A DNA stretch of 64,000 nt, taken from positions 146,984 through 210,983 of the forward strand of contig NZ_VTPU01000007.1 in assembly GCF_008274785.1 (NCBI RefSeq), given 5' to 3'. Source of the stretch: Halomonas eurihalina. Its GTDB lineage: Bacteria > Pseudomonadota > Gammaproteobacteria > Pseudomonadales > Halomonadaceae. Shown here piece by piece: positions 40,553-49,997 of this stretch. The notes under the pieces are model-generated. The model was not told the origin of the DNA. It saw only the letters and a program-made list of their open reading frames with translations, and ran no database searches. Position 1 is the stretch's first letter. Every line of letters starts with the position of its first letter. The translations under genes were made by a program, and so were the position numbers.

Positions 40553-41053
40553 CTAGCTACCGAGCGTTCCTTCGAGTCGTTCCCGTACGACCGTCATGTA
40601 GTGAATACCCGACATCTCCGCCTGCCCATCGGCGGGAAGGGGTGTCTCGACAAAGCCGAGACGCCGATAAAGCCCCAGCGCGGGATTATCGGGGAAGACA
40701 AACAATGAACACGTCTCAGTGGCCAGGACGCCACAGCCTTCCCGGGCGAGCCGTTGGATGAGCTTCGTACCTAGGCCCTCGCCGCGCCGACCAGGCGCAA
40801 CAGCCAACCGAGCCAGATGACAATGTCCCGAGCGGGCATAGTACTGACCGAAGGCCAGCAGCTCTCCTGCATCCCCCACCAGGCAACGCGACGTCAGCGC
40901 ATCAAGCTGCAAGTCCTCGCGAAAACTCTGCATCGTGAAGGGGTAGCGGAAGGCTGGTCCACCCCAGCGCCGACAACTTTGCGCATCCGGGAACCAGCTC
41001 GCAAGCGTCTCGAAGTGTGATGCATGTGGTGAAGATAGGTTCAGACATCTCAT
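40553..41053 (-). CDS. GNAT family N-acetyltransferase
   Basis: 166 residues. The acetyl-CoA loop is ARLAVAPGRRGEGLGTKLIQRLA (consensus R-x-x-G-x-G), and the C-terminal FVFPDNPALGLYRRLGFVETP is typical. An initial segment about HASHFETLASWFPD may bind the acceptor. GAAGGCACGCC precedes the ATG. Stands 24 bases after CorA on the same strand, so it may share that transcript. Substrate unknown. Confidence 0.9.
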   Translation of the reverse strand: MRCLNLSSPHASHFETLASWFPDAQSCRRWGGPAFRYPFTMQSFREDLQLDALTSRCLVGDAGELLAFGQYYARSGHCHLARLAVAPGRRGEGLGTKLIQRLAREGCGVLATETCSLFVFPDNPALGLYRRLGFVETPLPADGQAEMSGIHYMTVVRERLEGTLGS

Positions 41054-41077
41054 GGCGTGCCTTCGTAGAAATGCGCC

Positions 41078-42046
41078 CTAAAACCAGCGCTTGCGCTTGA
41101 ACAGGTACAGCATGCCGGCCACCAGCGACAGCATGACGCCGATCACGATGAAATAGCCATAGCGGAACGACAGTTCGGGCATATAGGCGAAGTTCATCCC
41201 ATAGAGCCCCGCCAGAAAGCTCAGGGGCACGAAGATGGCGGTGATCACCGTGAGGATGCGCATGGTGTTGTTGAGCTGGTGCGATGACAGGGAGAGATAG
41301 CCATCCACCAGGTCCCCGCAGATGTCATAGTACATCTGGGTCAGGCTCAGCAGACGCTCGAAGCGTTCGTGTACATCGTTGATCGCGTGCAGGGTTTCTT
41401 CGTTGGCACGAGGCAGGTGGTCGTAGTCGTGGCCGGTCAATTCCTGGGTGATACCGACGTGATAGTTGAAGATACGGCGCATCTTGACCAGCCGCGAGCG
41501 ATAGGCAATGACCCGACGCATCAGGGTATCGCTGCCATCGTTGGTCAGGAGATCCTCGAGGTCGCTGAGCTGCGACTCGAACGCCAGCAGGCTGTCCAGG
41601 TAAAAACCTGCCGAGATATACATGATCCGCAGTGCGACATATTCCGGGGACCATCCGAGCAGGTGCTCGCCCTCACGCTCAAACAGCCGATCCACGCTCA
41701 TCGCCTGTCCCGGATGCAGGCTGATCAAAAAACGCTCGCCCAGCAGGAAGGCCATCTGTTGGGGCACGTAATCGAGCTCGTCGTCGAAGGAAGAAATGCC
41801 GCGATAGAGGATCAGGGTATGGTCGTCAAATTCCTCTATCTTCGGCGGATGACGGTCCCGGTGGGCATCGTCGATGGCCATCGGATGGCAGCCGAAGGCT
41901 TCGAGCATCTCGCGCTCGCGTGCCATGCCCTCGCCCTGCAGATCGATCCAGATACGACTGTCCGGCGACTCGTGCCAACGCGCGATCAATTCGTCGCCAC
42001 CCAAGGTGGCATGGCCATCGGCGTCCAGAAGCAGGGTTCGAATCAT
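41078..42046 (-). CDS. corA: CorA family divalent metal channel
   Basis: 322 residues. A large N-terminal cytoplasmic domain ends in two C-terminal membrane helices, the first closing with the defining YGMN motif (about 282-285, in LAGLYGMNFAYMPELSFRYG). The tail ends FKRKRWF. The loop residues MPEL after GMN are as in CorA; ZntB has a different loop, so a magnesium/cobalt channel is favoured. The segment DIQLQGEGM-like N terminus (WIDLQGEGMAREREML) also fits. GGGAAGAAGACG precedes ATG. Forms a pentamer in the inner membrane. Confidence 0.9.
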   Translation of the reverse strand: MIRTLLLDADGHATLGGDELIARWHESPDSRIWIDLQGEGMAREREMLEAFGCHPMAIDDAHRDRHPPKIEEFDDHTLILYRGISSFDDELDYVPQQMAFLLGERFLISLHPGQAMSVDRLFEREGEHLLGWSPEYVALRIMYISAGFYLDSLLAFESQLSDLEDLLTNDGSDTLMRRVIAYRSRLVKMRRIFNYHVGITQELTGHDYDHLPRANEETLHAINDVHERFERLLSLTQMYYDICGDLVDGYLSLSSHQLNNTMRILTVITAIFVPLSFLAGLYGMNFAYMPELSFRYGYFIVIGVMLSLVAGMLYLFKRKRWF

Positions 42047-42079
42047 CGTCTTCTTCCCGAGTGCCAGGCAGGGTACACC

Positions 42080-42871
42080 CTATGAGACACCGGCCTCATG
42101 AGCCGCCTTCAGTCGATAGAACTCGTCGACGATCTCATCCATCGCCGCAGCGTCATAGTCGCAGAGCCCGCTGACCACCAGTTTCTTGGCGCCGTTACCG
42201 ACTTCCTCGCCGCCGGCGACGATACGGAAGTCCAGCAGCGCATCGCCACGCTTGCCGGCCACGTCGAGGGAGGACTCGAGCAGTTCCAGCCCTGGCTCGA
42301 CACCGTCCAGTCGCTCGAGCGAGAAGCCCATGCTGTCGTAGATCACCAGCGGGCGACGAGGATTGAACATCACGCCCCGATCTTCCATCAGCGGCTTCAG
42401 GTAATGAGGGAAATTCTTGCCGGAGAAAGCCACGTAGCAACGCGTGAAGGCTTCCACCACCGATTCGTCGTGCGTGACGTCGCCATCGCGGCACACTTCG
42501 AGATAGCACTTGCCGGCATCATCCTGCACCCGGATCAACCCATCGTCGCCTTCGGCGAAGCTCAACGGGACACTGTCGCCGACCATACTGAGAAACCGAA
42601 AGTTCATGTTTTGGGAAAGCCCAAACCGCGCCAGCACCAGCGCGAACAGCAGATCCCCCGGGACGCAGAAACGTCGCGCATCGGCATTGTGGATCGGGTT
42701 AAAGTCACCGGCCACGCGCTTTGCGAAGCGGCTCGCCTGCTCAGCGGTAATATGGATGCGCGAGCCTGTGCGCGAGTGGTAATCATCGAGAAACATGCGT
42801 CGAAGTCTGCCTGTGTCATTGGCGTTACGAAACTCTCCCGGCACTCCGGCCGGAATCGCAGATGATGCCAT
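42080..42871 (-). CDS. DUF3581 family protein
   Basis: 263 residues from ATG 42871 (GGGGAGA upstream). The pattern FLDDYHSRTGSRIHITAEQASRFAKRVAGDFNPIHNADARRFCVPGDLLFALVLARFG is a hot-dog-like N-terminal half as in DUF3581 proteins of gammaproteobacteria, followed by CRDGDVTHDESVVEAFTRCYVAFSGKNFPHYLKPLM. The PIHN segment is reminiscent of MaoC-type dehydratases. The role is unknown. Adjacent genes give no clear hint. Confidence 0.85.
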   Translation of the reverse strand: MASSAIPAGVPGEFRNANDTGRLRRMFLDDYHSRTGSRIHITAEQASRFAKRVAGDFNPIHNADARRFCVPGDLLFALVLARFGLSQNMNFRFLSMVGDSVPLSFAEGDDGLIRVQDDAGKCYLEVCRDGDVTHDESVVEAFTRCYVAFSGKNFPHYLKPLMEDRGVMFNPRRPLVIYDSMGFSLERLDGVEPGLELLESSLDVAGKRGDALLDFRIVAGGEEVGNGAKKLVVSGLCDYDAAAMDEIVDEFYRLKAAHEAGVS

Positions 42872-43044
42872 AAAATTCTCCCCAAGGGACGGTATAGGCA
42901 GCGATCCCCCATGCATCGACTCATGACAATGATGGCGCGCCCCCTACCAAAGGGGCAGTCCAGCGGACCATGTGCTGGCGTACAAAATGGTAAAATTTCC
43001 TGGTTTTCGACCCCTTTCTTGCCATTTTACGACTCAGGATAACA

Positions 43045-44535
43045 ATGATGTTGCAAAGCTTTTGTCATCTCGCCAGCGGGCGCCGGCGCTTCCCGGAGCG
43101 CCTCGCACTCGCGTCCTGCCCGCTTCTCCTTTTCTTCCTGATCACTCCCGCCCTCGCCGCCGCCCCAGGCCTCGACCTGACCACGTCCTTCGTCGGTTTT
43201 CTGGCCGTGGCCATCTTCGTGCTGGCCTATGCCCTGGTCATGGCCGAAGAGCGGCTGCACATGCGCAAGTCAAAACCGGTTCTGGTCGCCGCCGGTATCA
43301 TCTGGGGGCTGATCGGCTGGGTCTACGTCAAGGCGGGCATGCCCAGCGAGTCCGAGCACGCCTTTCGCGAGACGCTGCTCGAATTCAGCGAGTTGATGCT
43401 CTTCCTGCTGGTGGCGATGACCTACATCAATGCCATGGAAGAGCGTAATGTCTTCGATGCACTGCGCTCCTGGATGGTCCGCAAGGGCTTCAGCTACCGC
43501 ATGCTGTTCTGGCTCACCGGTATCCTGGCCTTCATCATCTCGCCGATCGCCGACAACCTGACCACGGCGCTACTGATGTGCGCCGTGGTCACCAAGGTCG
43601 CCGAGGGCGACAAGCGCTTCATCAACCTGGCCTGCGTCAACATCGTGGTGGCCGCCAACGCCGGCGGCGCCTTCAGCCCCTTCGGCGATATCACCACCCT
43701 GATGGTCTGGCAGGCGGGCATCGTCCATTTTCATGAATTCTTCGCGCTGCTGGTCCCGTCGCTGGTCAACTTCCTGATCCCCGCCGTGGTGATGAGCGCC
43801 TTCATCAAGAACCGCAAGCCCGCCAGTCTCGAGGATGACATCTGGCTCAAGCGTGGCGCGCGGCGCATCATCGTCCTGTTCTTCCTCACCGTGGCCACGG
43901 CCGTAGTGTGCCATACCCTGCTGCACCTGCCGCCAGTGCTGGGCATGATGACAGGCTTGGGCTATCTGCAGTTCTTCGGCTATTACCTGCGCCAGAGCCT
44001 GCCGCGCTCTCTCGAACGCAAGCGTACCCGCTACACCCAGCGGGGCGACTGGAAGAAACTCGAGCAATTGGGCAGCGTGGTGCCCTTTGACGTTTTCAAC
44101 CGCGTGGCACGCGCCGAGTGGGATACCCTGCTGTTCTTCTACGGCGTGGTGATGTGTGTCGGTGGCTTGGGCTTCATGGGATATCTGGGGCTATTGTCCG
44201 ATGTGCTCTATACCCAGTGGCATGCCACCGGGGCCAACATCGCGCTCGGCGTCGTCTCGGCGGTGGTCGACAACATCCCGGTGATGTTCGCCGTGCTGAC
44301 CATGGAACCCGATATGTCCCACGGTCATTGGCTGCTGATCACTCTGACCGCCGGGGTCGGTGGCAGCCTGCTGTCAGTGGGCTCTGCCGCCGGCGTGGCG
44401 CTGATGGGCCAGGCACGCGGCAACTACACCTTCATGGGCCACCTGCGCTGGACACCAGTGATCGCCCTGGGCTACATCGCCAGCGTGGCGACTCACCTAT
44501 GGATCAATGGGGCCAGCTTCGCCCTGCACGGCTGA
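43045..44535 (+). CDS. nhaD: NhaD-type sodium/proton antiporter
   Basis: 496 residues. N-terminal signal-like helix ending PALAAAPGLDL as seen in NhaD proteins, then about 12 membrane segments. The core motifs SPIADNLTTALLMCAVV and ANAGGAFSPFGDITTLMVW, plus SAVVDNIPVMFAVLTM, are the paired discontinuous helices of the ion-transporter fold. NhaD exports sodium (or lithium) for protons at alkaline pH and is typical of halophiles. AGGAT precedes the ATG; MMLQ gives two adjacent Mets. A good terminator follows. Confidence 0.95.
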   Translation: MMLQSFCHLASGRRRFPERLALASCPLLLFFLITPALAAAPGLDLTTSFVGFLAVAIFVLAYALVMAEERLHMRKSKPVLVAAGIIWGLIGWVYVKAGMPSESEHAFRETLLEFSELMLFLLVAMTYINAMEERNVFDALRSWMVRKGFSYRMLFWLTGILAFIISPIADNLTTALLMCAVVTKVAEGDKRFINLACVNIVVAANAGGAFSPFGDITTLMVWQAGIVHFHEFFALLVPSLVNFLIPAVVMSAFIKNRKPASLEDDIWLKRGARRIIVLFFLTVATAVVCHTLLHLPPVLGMMTGLGYLQFFGYYLRQSLPRSLERKRTRYTQRGDWKKLEQLGSVVPFDVFNRVARAEWDTLLFFYGVVMCVGGLGFMGYLGLLSDVLYTQWHATGANIALGVVSAVVDNIPVMFAVLTMEPDMSHGHWLLITLTAGVGGSLLSVGSAAGVALMGQARGNYTFMGHLRWTPVIALGYIASVATHLWINGASFALHG

Positions 44536-44565
44536 CGCAGTAGGCCCACCATCCAACCAGTGATG

Positions 44566-44594
44566 AAAGGGCTGCCAGACGGCAGCCCTTTTTT
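44566..44594 (+). terminator. Intrinsic terminator after nhaD
   Basis: AAAGGGCTGCC (stem) AGAC GGCAGCCCTTTTTT: an 11-base stem with a T-tract at 44589-44594. It lies between convergent nhaD and the DUF4153 gene; the A-tract before the stem may also help stop the opposite strand. Confidence 0.95.
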
Positions 44595-44613
44595 GATCAC
44601 CACCGCTTGAGGT

Positions 44614-46452
44614 TCATCCGCCAGTACTTTCCTCCCCTGGTGCCGGGAGGCCGATCAGATAATCGAGCCTGGGGGTGACCTGGTAATAGCACTCGCCGTC
44701 CGTGAAGATCATGAAGGGCCCGGACAGATGCTCCAGCCTGTCAGGCTGGTCTGAATCTTCATGCTGGCAACCAAGCAGGCTTGCCGAGCCAATTTTCTGC
44801 CCCCCGGCCGAGGTCTGTCGATATACCTCGCCACTGCTGTAGGGGCTGTAGTGCGTATAGAACACTATCCAGTAGTCGGCATCCGGCGAGGTTGCCTGGA
44901 CAACGGCACAGAGCCCCGAACTGGACAGGCAGTAATTCTGTTGTTCGGCGACAACGCGCATCATTGATTCAGGTGGAGCCGTTGACGCGTCGACCCGAAA
45001 CATGGCGGCCACGGCATCAGGATCACTGGTATCGACCTGGGGCGTCCGGTCGTACTGGTTCTCCCGCGCGAGAGCGGCATCAATGCCCTTGGCTGCCAGC
45101 GGGTGGTCCTCGGCGAAAGCCTCATCGGCGCTCAGGCGTTGCAAAACACGAACACCGTAGGCGCCCAGTTCGAAACGCAGATATGCATACTCGAATTCAT
45201 CCGGATCGGCCTCGCCACTGGAAAGCCGCGCAGACTGGCTTTCTGCTGACCAGTCACGCAAGTCGGCCAGCGGCGTATTGACCACCAGCAACAGCACCGC
45301 CATGCCGATGCCAAGCCAGCTGTTGATGATGTGGATACCCCGCAAGGCATCGCCACGCTTCCATGACAACATGACGGCATACGTCAGGGTAAAGGCGGCA
45401 ACCAGCAGTTGAATGACTCCCGCCCAGAGGCGGTCGACCGTGAGTCCATACTGGTCGATTCTCAGCCACAGCGCCCAGGCGGCCAGCAGGCTATTGATGG
45501 GCAACAAGAGGATTCCGAGGTACACGAAACAGCGCAGAATCCGAGGATAAGGCAGCGGCTCGGCCTGTTCGCTGAACACGGCGTTGAAGAAGAAAAGCAG
45601 CACGATAGCCAGCAGCATCATGAGCAGAGCGGCATGACCGGTATCCCAGATCTTCTGCAGGCCGGTGAACGGAAGCGCGGCGAGAAACAGTACGCCAATC
45701 AGGCAGGCAAGCGGCAGCAGCGCCTTGATCAGCACCTCGCACATGAACTGGACCATCGCGATCAGGCGTATCCGGCTACGGATCATGACCAGGCCGACGC
45801 CCCCGACGAGCCATGTCACCGGATAAACGAAAATCGGCTCATTGAACACTGTGGCGAAGACATCCACGCCGATGACCTGGAACAGTCCGGCCCAGAGCAT
45901 GAGCAATAGCCAGAAGACGCCGATGAACAGCCCCAGCAGCGCCAGTATCAAGGCATTTTGCCAGGAATAAGCGATCAACTGCGGATACGAGGCCTTCAGC
46001 CTGCCGCCATGGCTCCAGGCACGAAAATACACCGCCAGGATGAACAGGCTGGTGCCAATGCTGGCAACGAAGGGCATGATGAAGTTGCCTCCTCGCAGTG
46101 CCAGGTCAGCGGCCTGGGCCAGCCAGCCCAGATGCCAACCCAGCCAGAACAGCAAGGGGGCAAGGACAGCGGCAGCCAACAGGTTGCGGTAGTCCTGAAA
46201 ACGCTCGAGGCCCATGTAGAAAAAAACAGGCAAGGCGATGACCAGCGTATAAATTGCGGCCAGCCAGCGTAAGTCGGTGGCCGGCCAGAGCTGCTGCCCC
46301 TCGGCTCCGAAGCCCAGGGAAAAATGCAGATAGCACAGGACAACCCCCTGCAAAAGCGCGATGGTGACCAACGTGTAACGACTGGCGGTATCCAGCGGGT
46401 CATGCGTATCTATTGTCATGGAGGTCGCCTGATCGGACAGATGAGATTTCAC
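44614..46452 (-). CDS. DUF4153-like multi-spanning membrane protein
   Basis: 612 residues from a GTG at 46452 that overlaps the preceding gene's stop (GTGA); GGGGGA lies seven bases before it. An ATG eleven codons in is the alternative. Ten to twelve hydrophobic segments fill residues 25-400 (for example ALLQGVVLCYLHFSLGFG, LLAAAVLAPLLFWLGWHLGWL, LLMMLLAIVLLFFFNAVF), then a 200-residue soluble C-terminal domain with Cys pairs (YCLSSSGLCAVV, LLGCQHED, GECYYQV). It matches the general build of DUF4153 proteins. Third gene of a coupled set with the TRIC-like and DUF3541-like genes. Confidence 0.8.
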   Translation of the reverse strand: MKSHLSDQATSMTIDTHDPLDTASRYTLVTIALLQGVVLCYLHFSLGFGAEGQQLWPATDLRWLAAIYTLVIALPVFFYMGLERFQDYRNLLAAAVLAPLLFWLGWHLGWLAQAADLALRGGNFIMPFVASIGTSLFILAVYFRAWSHGGRLKASYPQLIAYSWQNALILALLGLFIGVFWLLLMLWAGLFQVIGVDVFATVFNEPIFVYPVTWLVGGVGLVMIRSRIRLIAMVQFMCEVLIKALLPLACLIGVLFLAALPFTGLQKIWDTGHAALLMMLLAIVLLFFFNAVFSEQAEPLPYPRILRCFVYLGILLLPINSLLAAWALWLRIDQYGLTVDRLWAGVIQLLVAAFTLTYAVMLSWKRGDALRGIHIINSWLGIGMAVLLLVVNTPLADLRDWSAESQSARLSSGEADPDEFEYAYLRFELGAYGVRVLQRLSADEAFAEDHPLAAKGIDAALARENQYDRTPQVDTSDPDAVAAMFRVDASTAPPESMMRVVAEQQNYCLSSSGLCAVVQATSPDADYWIVFYTHYSPYSSGEVYRQTSAGGQKIGSASLLGCQHEDSDQPDRLEHLSGPFMIFTDGECYYQVTPRLDYLIGLPAPGEESTGG

Positions 46453-47525
46453 CGGTTTTCCCCCAGGTCTGGTCCGGGATACAGACGCTCGGGCCAGTCC
46501 AGCAGCATGATGGCCAGGACGTTGCGGTGCTCGCCATACGCCGGGTCGAGACTACCGTTCTCGGCCGGCACCATGCGCGCCTCGGGATCATAAGCCGCCA
46601 GTAGGGCATCGCGCAGCCGGCGCACCGCGGGGTCCGCCTCGCGCCCCGCGAGCAGGAAGCTGATGCCGACTTCCGTGTAGATGTCCGCCTTGGTCTCGAC
46701 CAGGATGCGATCCAGACGAGTGGCGAAATAGTCCAGTATCCAGTCGAACTCAGTGGCCGAAACGCGACGCTGATAGTAGCCGCTGGCGGCGATCACGAAA
46801 TGGGTCATCCCGTAGATCTTGTTGCGATAGGAGGCGCGTGACAGCGTTGCGTCCCGCTCGGGCGGATAGTGAGCGCGAAACGCCTCGATCGCCGTCTCGC
46901 GCAGATCGGCCACGTCCAGCTCGTGGAGGTAGTACACCAGATTGGCCACCTGGGCGGCATAGACCTCCATCACTTGGGGATCAGTGACGAAAGCTCGGAA
47001 ATCGACACTCTCCAGGTAGCGCAACGCCCGGCGATAGCCCGGTAGGTCGGTCTCGTTGAGCAGGCCATGATAGCTGGCCTGAGTCAGTCGAAAGGCCAGT
47101 CCCTTGGCATAAGCAATCTCACGCCAGTCGGCCAGCATGCGCTTGCGGCGCTGCTGCTTGGCGGTACGCTCCGGGTAGTCGGTCACCGCCGCCTCGGCAC
47201 GCGCCGCGACGACCTGCGGCCGGGCCAGCCCTTCGATCTCCTCGTGCAACTCGACGACCAGGCGGTCGGCATAGGCGCGATTGGGTGGCAGATAACGCGG
47301 CTCAGCGGTCAAGCGATAGAGGCGCTGGGCGTAATGACGGCGATCATCCAGCGGTAGATCGGGCAGAATTTGCTCATAATGCTGACGAATCTCGGCAGCC
47401 ACCGCCGTGTAGCGCGCCTCATCCTGACGCGCCTCCAGAGCACAGCCGGCCAGGCCCAGACACAGCACCAGCCCCCAGAACCAGGTCACCCTGGGCCTGA
47501 CGGCCGCCTTGAGGAGGGTGATCAT
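46449..47525 (-). CDS. DUF3541-like lipoprotein
   Basis: 358 residues from ATG 47525 (AAGGAGCGCTC upstream). The signal ends in a lipobox, LCLGLAGC, so the mature protein is lipid-anchored in the envelope. The mature part is helix-rich (YTAVAAEIRQHYEQILPDLPLDDRRHYAQRLYRL, YYLHELDVADLRETAIEAFRAHYPPERDATLSRASYRNKIYGMTH), as in DUF3541 proteins; function unknown. It overlaps the TRIC-like gene upstream (ATGA) and the DUF4153-like gene downstream (GTGA), four bases each. Confidence 0.85.
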   Translation of the reverse strand: MITLLKAAVRPRVTWFWGLVLCLGLAGCALEARQDEARYTAVAAEIRQHYEQILPDLPLDDRRHYAQRLYRLTAEPRYLPPNRAYADRLVVELHEEIEGLARPQVVAARAEAAVTDYPERTAKQQRRKRMLADWREIAYAKGLAFRLTQASYHGLLNETDLPGYRRALRYLESVDFRAFVTDPQVMEVYAAQVANLVYYLHELDVADLRETAIEAFRAHYPPERDATLSRASYRNKIYGMTHFVIAASGYYQRRVSATEFDWILDYFATRLDRILVETKADIYTEVGISFLLAGREADPAVRRLRDALLAAYDPEARMVPAENGSLDPAYGEHRNVLAIMLLDWPERLYPGPDLGENR

Positions 47526-48256
47526 GAGCGCTCCTTGCGACGACGCGACCGCTCCGGGGGAATCAGCTTGACCCGGAACTTGGGGCGCTTCGGCGGCGCC
47601 GGGGGCTGCCCTGCCTGCGACGGGGAAGCGGGACGCTCCACCTCTACCCAGGCGAAGACCGGCAACGCCAGGCGCCAGCGAATCGCCGCCAGGCGCAGCC
47701 CCAGCGTCGTCACCAAGGCCCCGCAAATGGCGGCGAACAAGGGGAGATTCAGCGCCTCGAGCGTCACGAAGACCACACCACCGGCGATTGAGGCCGTGGC
47801 GTAGATTTCCTGGCGCAGCACCATCGGCACCCGATGTGCCAGCACGTCACGCATCATGCCGCCCGCCACGCCGGTCAGCAGCCCCATCAGCACCGCCACC
47901 ACTCCCGGCGCTTCCAGTGTTATCGCCTTGTGGGCACCGATCACGGTGAACAGCGCCAGGCCGAAGGCGTCCGCCACCGGCAGGAAGACACGCGACAGGC
48001 GGTGGATGTAATGAAAGCCCAGGATAGACAGCCCGACGGTCGCCAGGATGACCCACAGATACGCCGGGTCCTCGACCCAGAACACCGGCCGCACGCCAAG
48101 TACCAGGTCGCGCAGGGTACCGCCACCGATCCCGGTCATGGCGGCCAGCACCAGCATGCCGAAAGGATCCATCCGCGAGCGGCAGGCCAGGATCACCCCC
48201 GACAGCGCGAAGACGATCACCCCCATCATGTCCAGCCAGTAGATCATCCCCGTCAC
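47522..48256 (-). CDS. TRIC (UPF0126) family cation channel-like protein
   Basis: 244 residues from GTG 48256, chosen because GGAGG is six bases upstream; ATG codons at 48262 and at the M-I-Y codon are poorly placed. The repeated glycine-rich halves MTGIGGGTLRDLVLG and TGVAGGMMRDVLAHRVPMVL are the hallmarks of the bacterial TRIC/YicG family, which forms trimeric potassium-permeable channels. The C-terminal 40 residues are Pro/Lys/Arg-rich and extend past the usual end. First gene of the coupled three-gene unit. Confidence 0.92.
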   Translation of the reverse strand: MTGMIYWLDMMGVIVFALSGVILACRSRMDPFGMLVLAAMTGIGGGTLRDLVLGVRPVFWVEDPAYLWVILATVGLSILGFHYIHRLSRVFLPVADAFGLALFTVIGAHKAITLEAPGVVAVLMGLLTGVAGGMMRDVLAHRVPMVLRQEIYATASIAGGVVFVTLEALNLPLFAAICGALVTTLGLRLAAIRWRLALPVFAWVEVERPASPSQAGQPPAPPKRPKFRVKLIPPERSRRRKERS

Positions 48257-48459
48257 TTGCATCCTCCGCCGTCTCGATGTCGCCAGCATAGCAGGCTCGA
48301 TCGCCAACGCCTGGCCTTATAGCCACCTTGATGCTTGCTGATCTCGCCCCTTTTCCATCATGTACCGATACTCGAGCACCCGGGCTGAGGCACAATACGA
48401 GAGAGATGATCGCTCGCAACGTCAACCGAGGCGCCCCCCACATCAACCACGGAGCTACC

Positions 48460-48924
48460 ATGGACTGGAACCCTGCCTATACCTGGCTGGTCATCGCCTT
48501 GCTGCTGGGGGTGGCCGAACTGGCCTCCGGGGCGCTGCTGCTACTGGCGCTGGGCGTGGCCGCGGCACTGACCGCCGCGCTCGCCGCCTTGGGATTCGGC
48601 CTGCCATGGCAACTGCTCGCAATGGGCATATCCTCGGGGCTGCTGGTCCCCATCGCAGTGTGGGTTCTGCGCCCCAGGTTCTCCCCCGCAGGTGTGGCTT
48701 ACGGCACCACCGGTACCGGTGTGGAACAAGGCAATACCTATCGCGTCATCGAGCGTGACTTCGACGGGGCCAGCGGCATCAAGATCAACGGCGATTTCTA
48801 TCGTATTCGTCTCGCTGCGACCGACGAGGCCGACCTCCCGGCGGATACTCTCGTCACCTTCAAGGAATTCGATGGCACCACCGCCATCGTCTCACTCGCC
48901 TCCACTAACTCCAAGGAGCAGTAA
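48460..48924 (+). CDS. NfeD family membrane protein
   Basis: 154 residues from ATG 48460 (GGAGCTACC). Two or three N-terminal membrane segments (WLVIALLLGVAELASGALLLLALGVAA, LLAMGISSGLLVPIAVWVL), then an OB-fold-like domain (GVEQGNTYRVIERDFDGASGIKINGDFYRIRLAA). This is the short NfeD type that partners with stomatin-like SPFH proteins. The stomatin gene follows with only two bases between. Likely part of a membrane-quality or lipid-domain unit. Confidence 0.92.
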   Translation: MDWNPAYTWLVIALLLGVAELASGALLLLALGVAAALTAALAALGFGLPWQLLAMGISSGLLVPIAVWVLRPRFSPAGVAYGTTGTGVEQGNTYRVIERDFDGASGIKINGDFYRIRLAATDEADLPADTLVTFKEFDGTTAIVSLASTNSKEQ

Positions 48925-48926
48925 TC

Positions 48927-49976
48927 ATGGATCTCCCCGTCAGCCCCGGCCTGATTCTCAGCCTGATCATCGTTGTCATCGGCATCCTGATCATCGTCAA
49001 GGGATTGGTGGTCGTTCGCCAATCGGAAGTCATGGTCATCGAGCGCCTGGGGTCGTTCAATCGACTCCTCGAAAGCGGCATCAACATCATCATTCCCTTC
49101 ATCGAGCAACCCCGCGCCATCACCATGATCCGCTACCGCAAGATGGGCGACGACTACCATGCCATCACCAGCGACGAGACACGGATCGACCGCCGCGAGA
49201 CCGTCATGGATTTCCCTGGCCAACCCGTGGTGACCACCGACAATGTCACGGTGACGATCAACGGGGCCCTCTACTACCAGGTCATCGATCCCAAGCGCGC
49301 GGTCTATGAAGTGGAAAACATGAGCCAGGCCGTGGAGGTATTGGCCAAGACCACCCTGCGCTCGGTGGTCGGCAAGATGGAGCTCGACAAGCTGTTCGAG
49401 TCACGCTCGGAGGTCAATAACGAGATCCAGGCCGCCATGGAGGAGCCCGCCTCCAAATGGGGGGTGAAGATCTCCCGGGTCGAGGTGCAGGACATCGCCA
49501 TGCCCGAGGAAGTCGAATCCGCCATGCGTCTGCAGATGGCCGCCGAACGCAAGCGCCGGGCCACCGTGACCGAGGCCGAAGGCGAAAAGTCCGCGGCCAT
49601 CGCCATGGCTCAGGGGCAGCGGGAGTCAGCGATCCTCAACGCCGAAGGCGACAAGGAATCCGCCATCCTGCGCGCCCAGGGCGAGCAGGAATCGATCAAG
49701 CTGGTGCTCAATGCCCTCGGCGACAGCGAGGACAACAAGCAGACGGTGGTGGGTTACCTGCTGGGCCAAAGCTATATCAAGGGGCTCCCCAACATGGCGA
49801 AGGAAGGCGAGCGGGTCTTCGTTCCCTACGAGTCCTCCGCCCTGCTCGGCTCCATGGGCATGTTCCGCGAACTCGCCGGTTCACCGGAGGATGCCGTCAC
49901 CGCTCACCTCCAGTCCCGCGGTAACCGGGATGGCCTGCGCAGCGGCATGGTCGGCGGTGCCAGCAGCGGCAGCTGA
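48927..49976 (+). CDS. SPFH/Band 7 stomatin-like protein (QmcA/slipin)
   Basis: 349 residues. N-terminal membrane anchor (LILSLIIVVIGILIIVKGLVVV), Band 7 domain with RLGSFNRLLESGINIIIPFIEQ, and the coiled region SAMRLQMAAERKRRATVTEAEGEKSAAIAMAQGQRESAILNAEGD. A C-terminal Gly/Ser tail ends the protein. Forms large membrane oligomers that organise lipid or control proteases; QmcA is bound to HflKC/FtsH work in E. coli. Pairs with NfeD just upstream. Convergent with zapE, 21 bases apart. Confidence 0.94.
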   Translation: MDLPVSPGLILSLIIVVIGILIIVKGLVVVRQSEVMVIERLGSFNRLLESGINIIIPFIEQPRAITMIRYRKMGDDYHAITSDETRIDRRETVMDFPGQPVVTTDNVTVTINGALYYQVIDPKRAVYEVENMSQAVEVLAKTTLRSVVGKMELDKLFESRSEVNNEIQAAMEEPASKWGVKISRVEVQDIAMPEEVESAMRLQMAAERKRRATVTEAEGEKSAAIAMAQGQRESAILNAEGDKESAILRAQGEQESIKLVLNALGDSEDNKQTVVGYLLGQSYIKGLPNMAKEGERVFVPYESSALLGSMGMFRELAGSPEDAVTAHLQSRGNRDGLRSGMVGGASSGS

Positions 49977-49997
49977 TACGTCACTCTCCAAGCCCCG

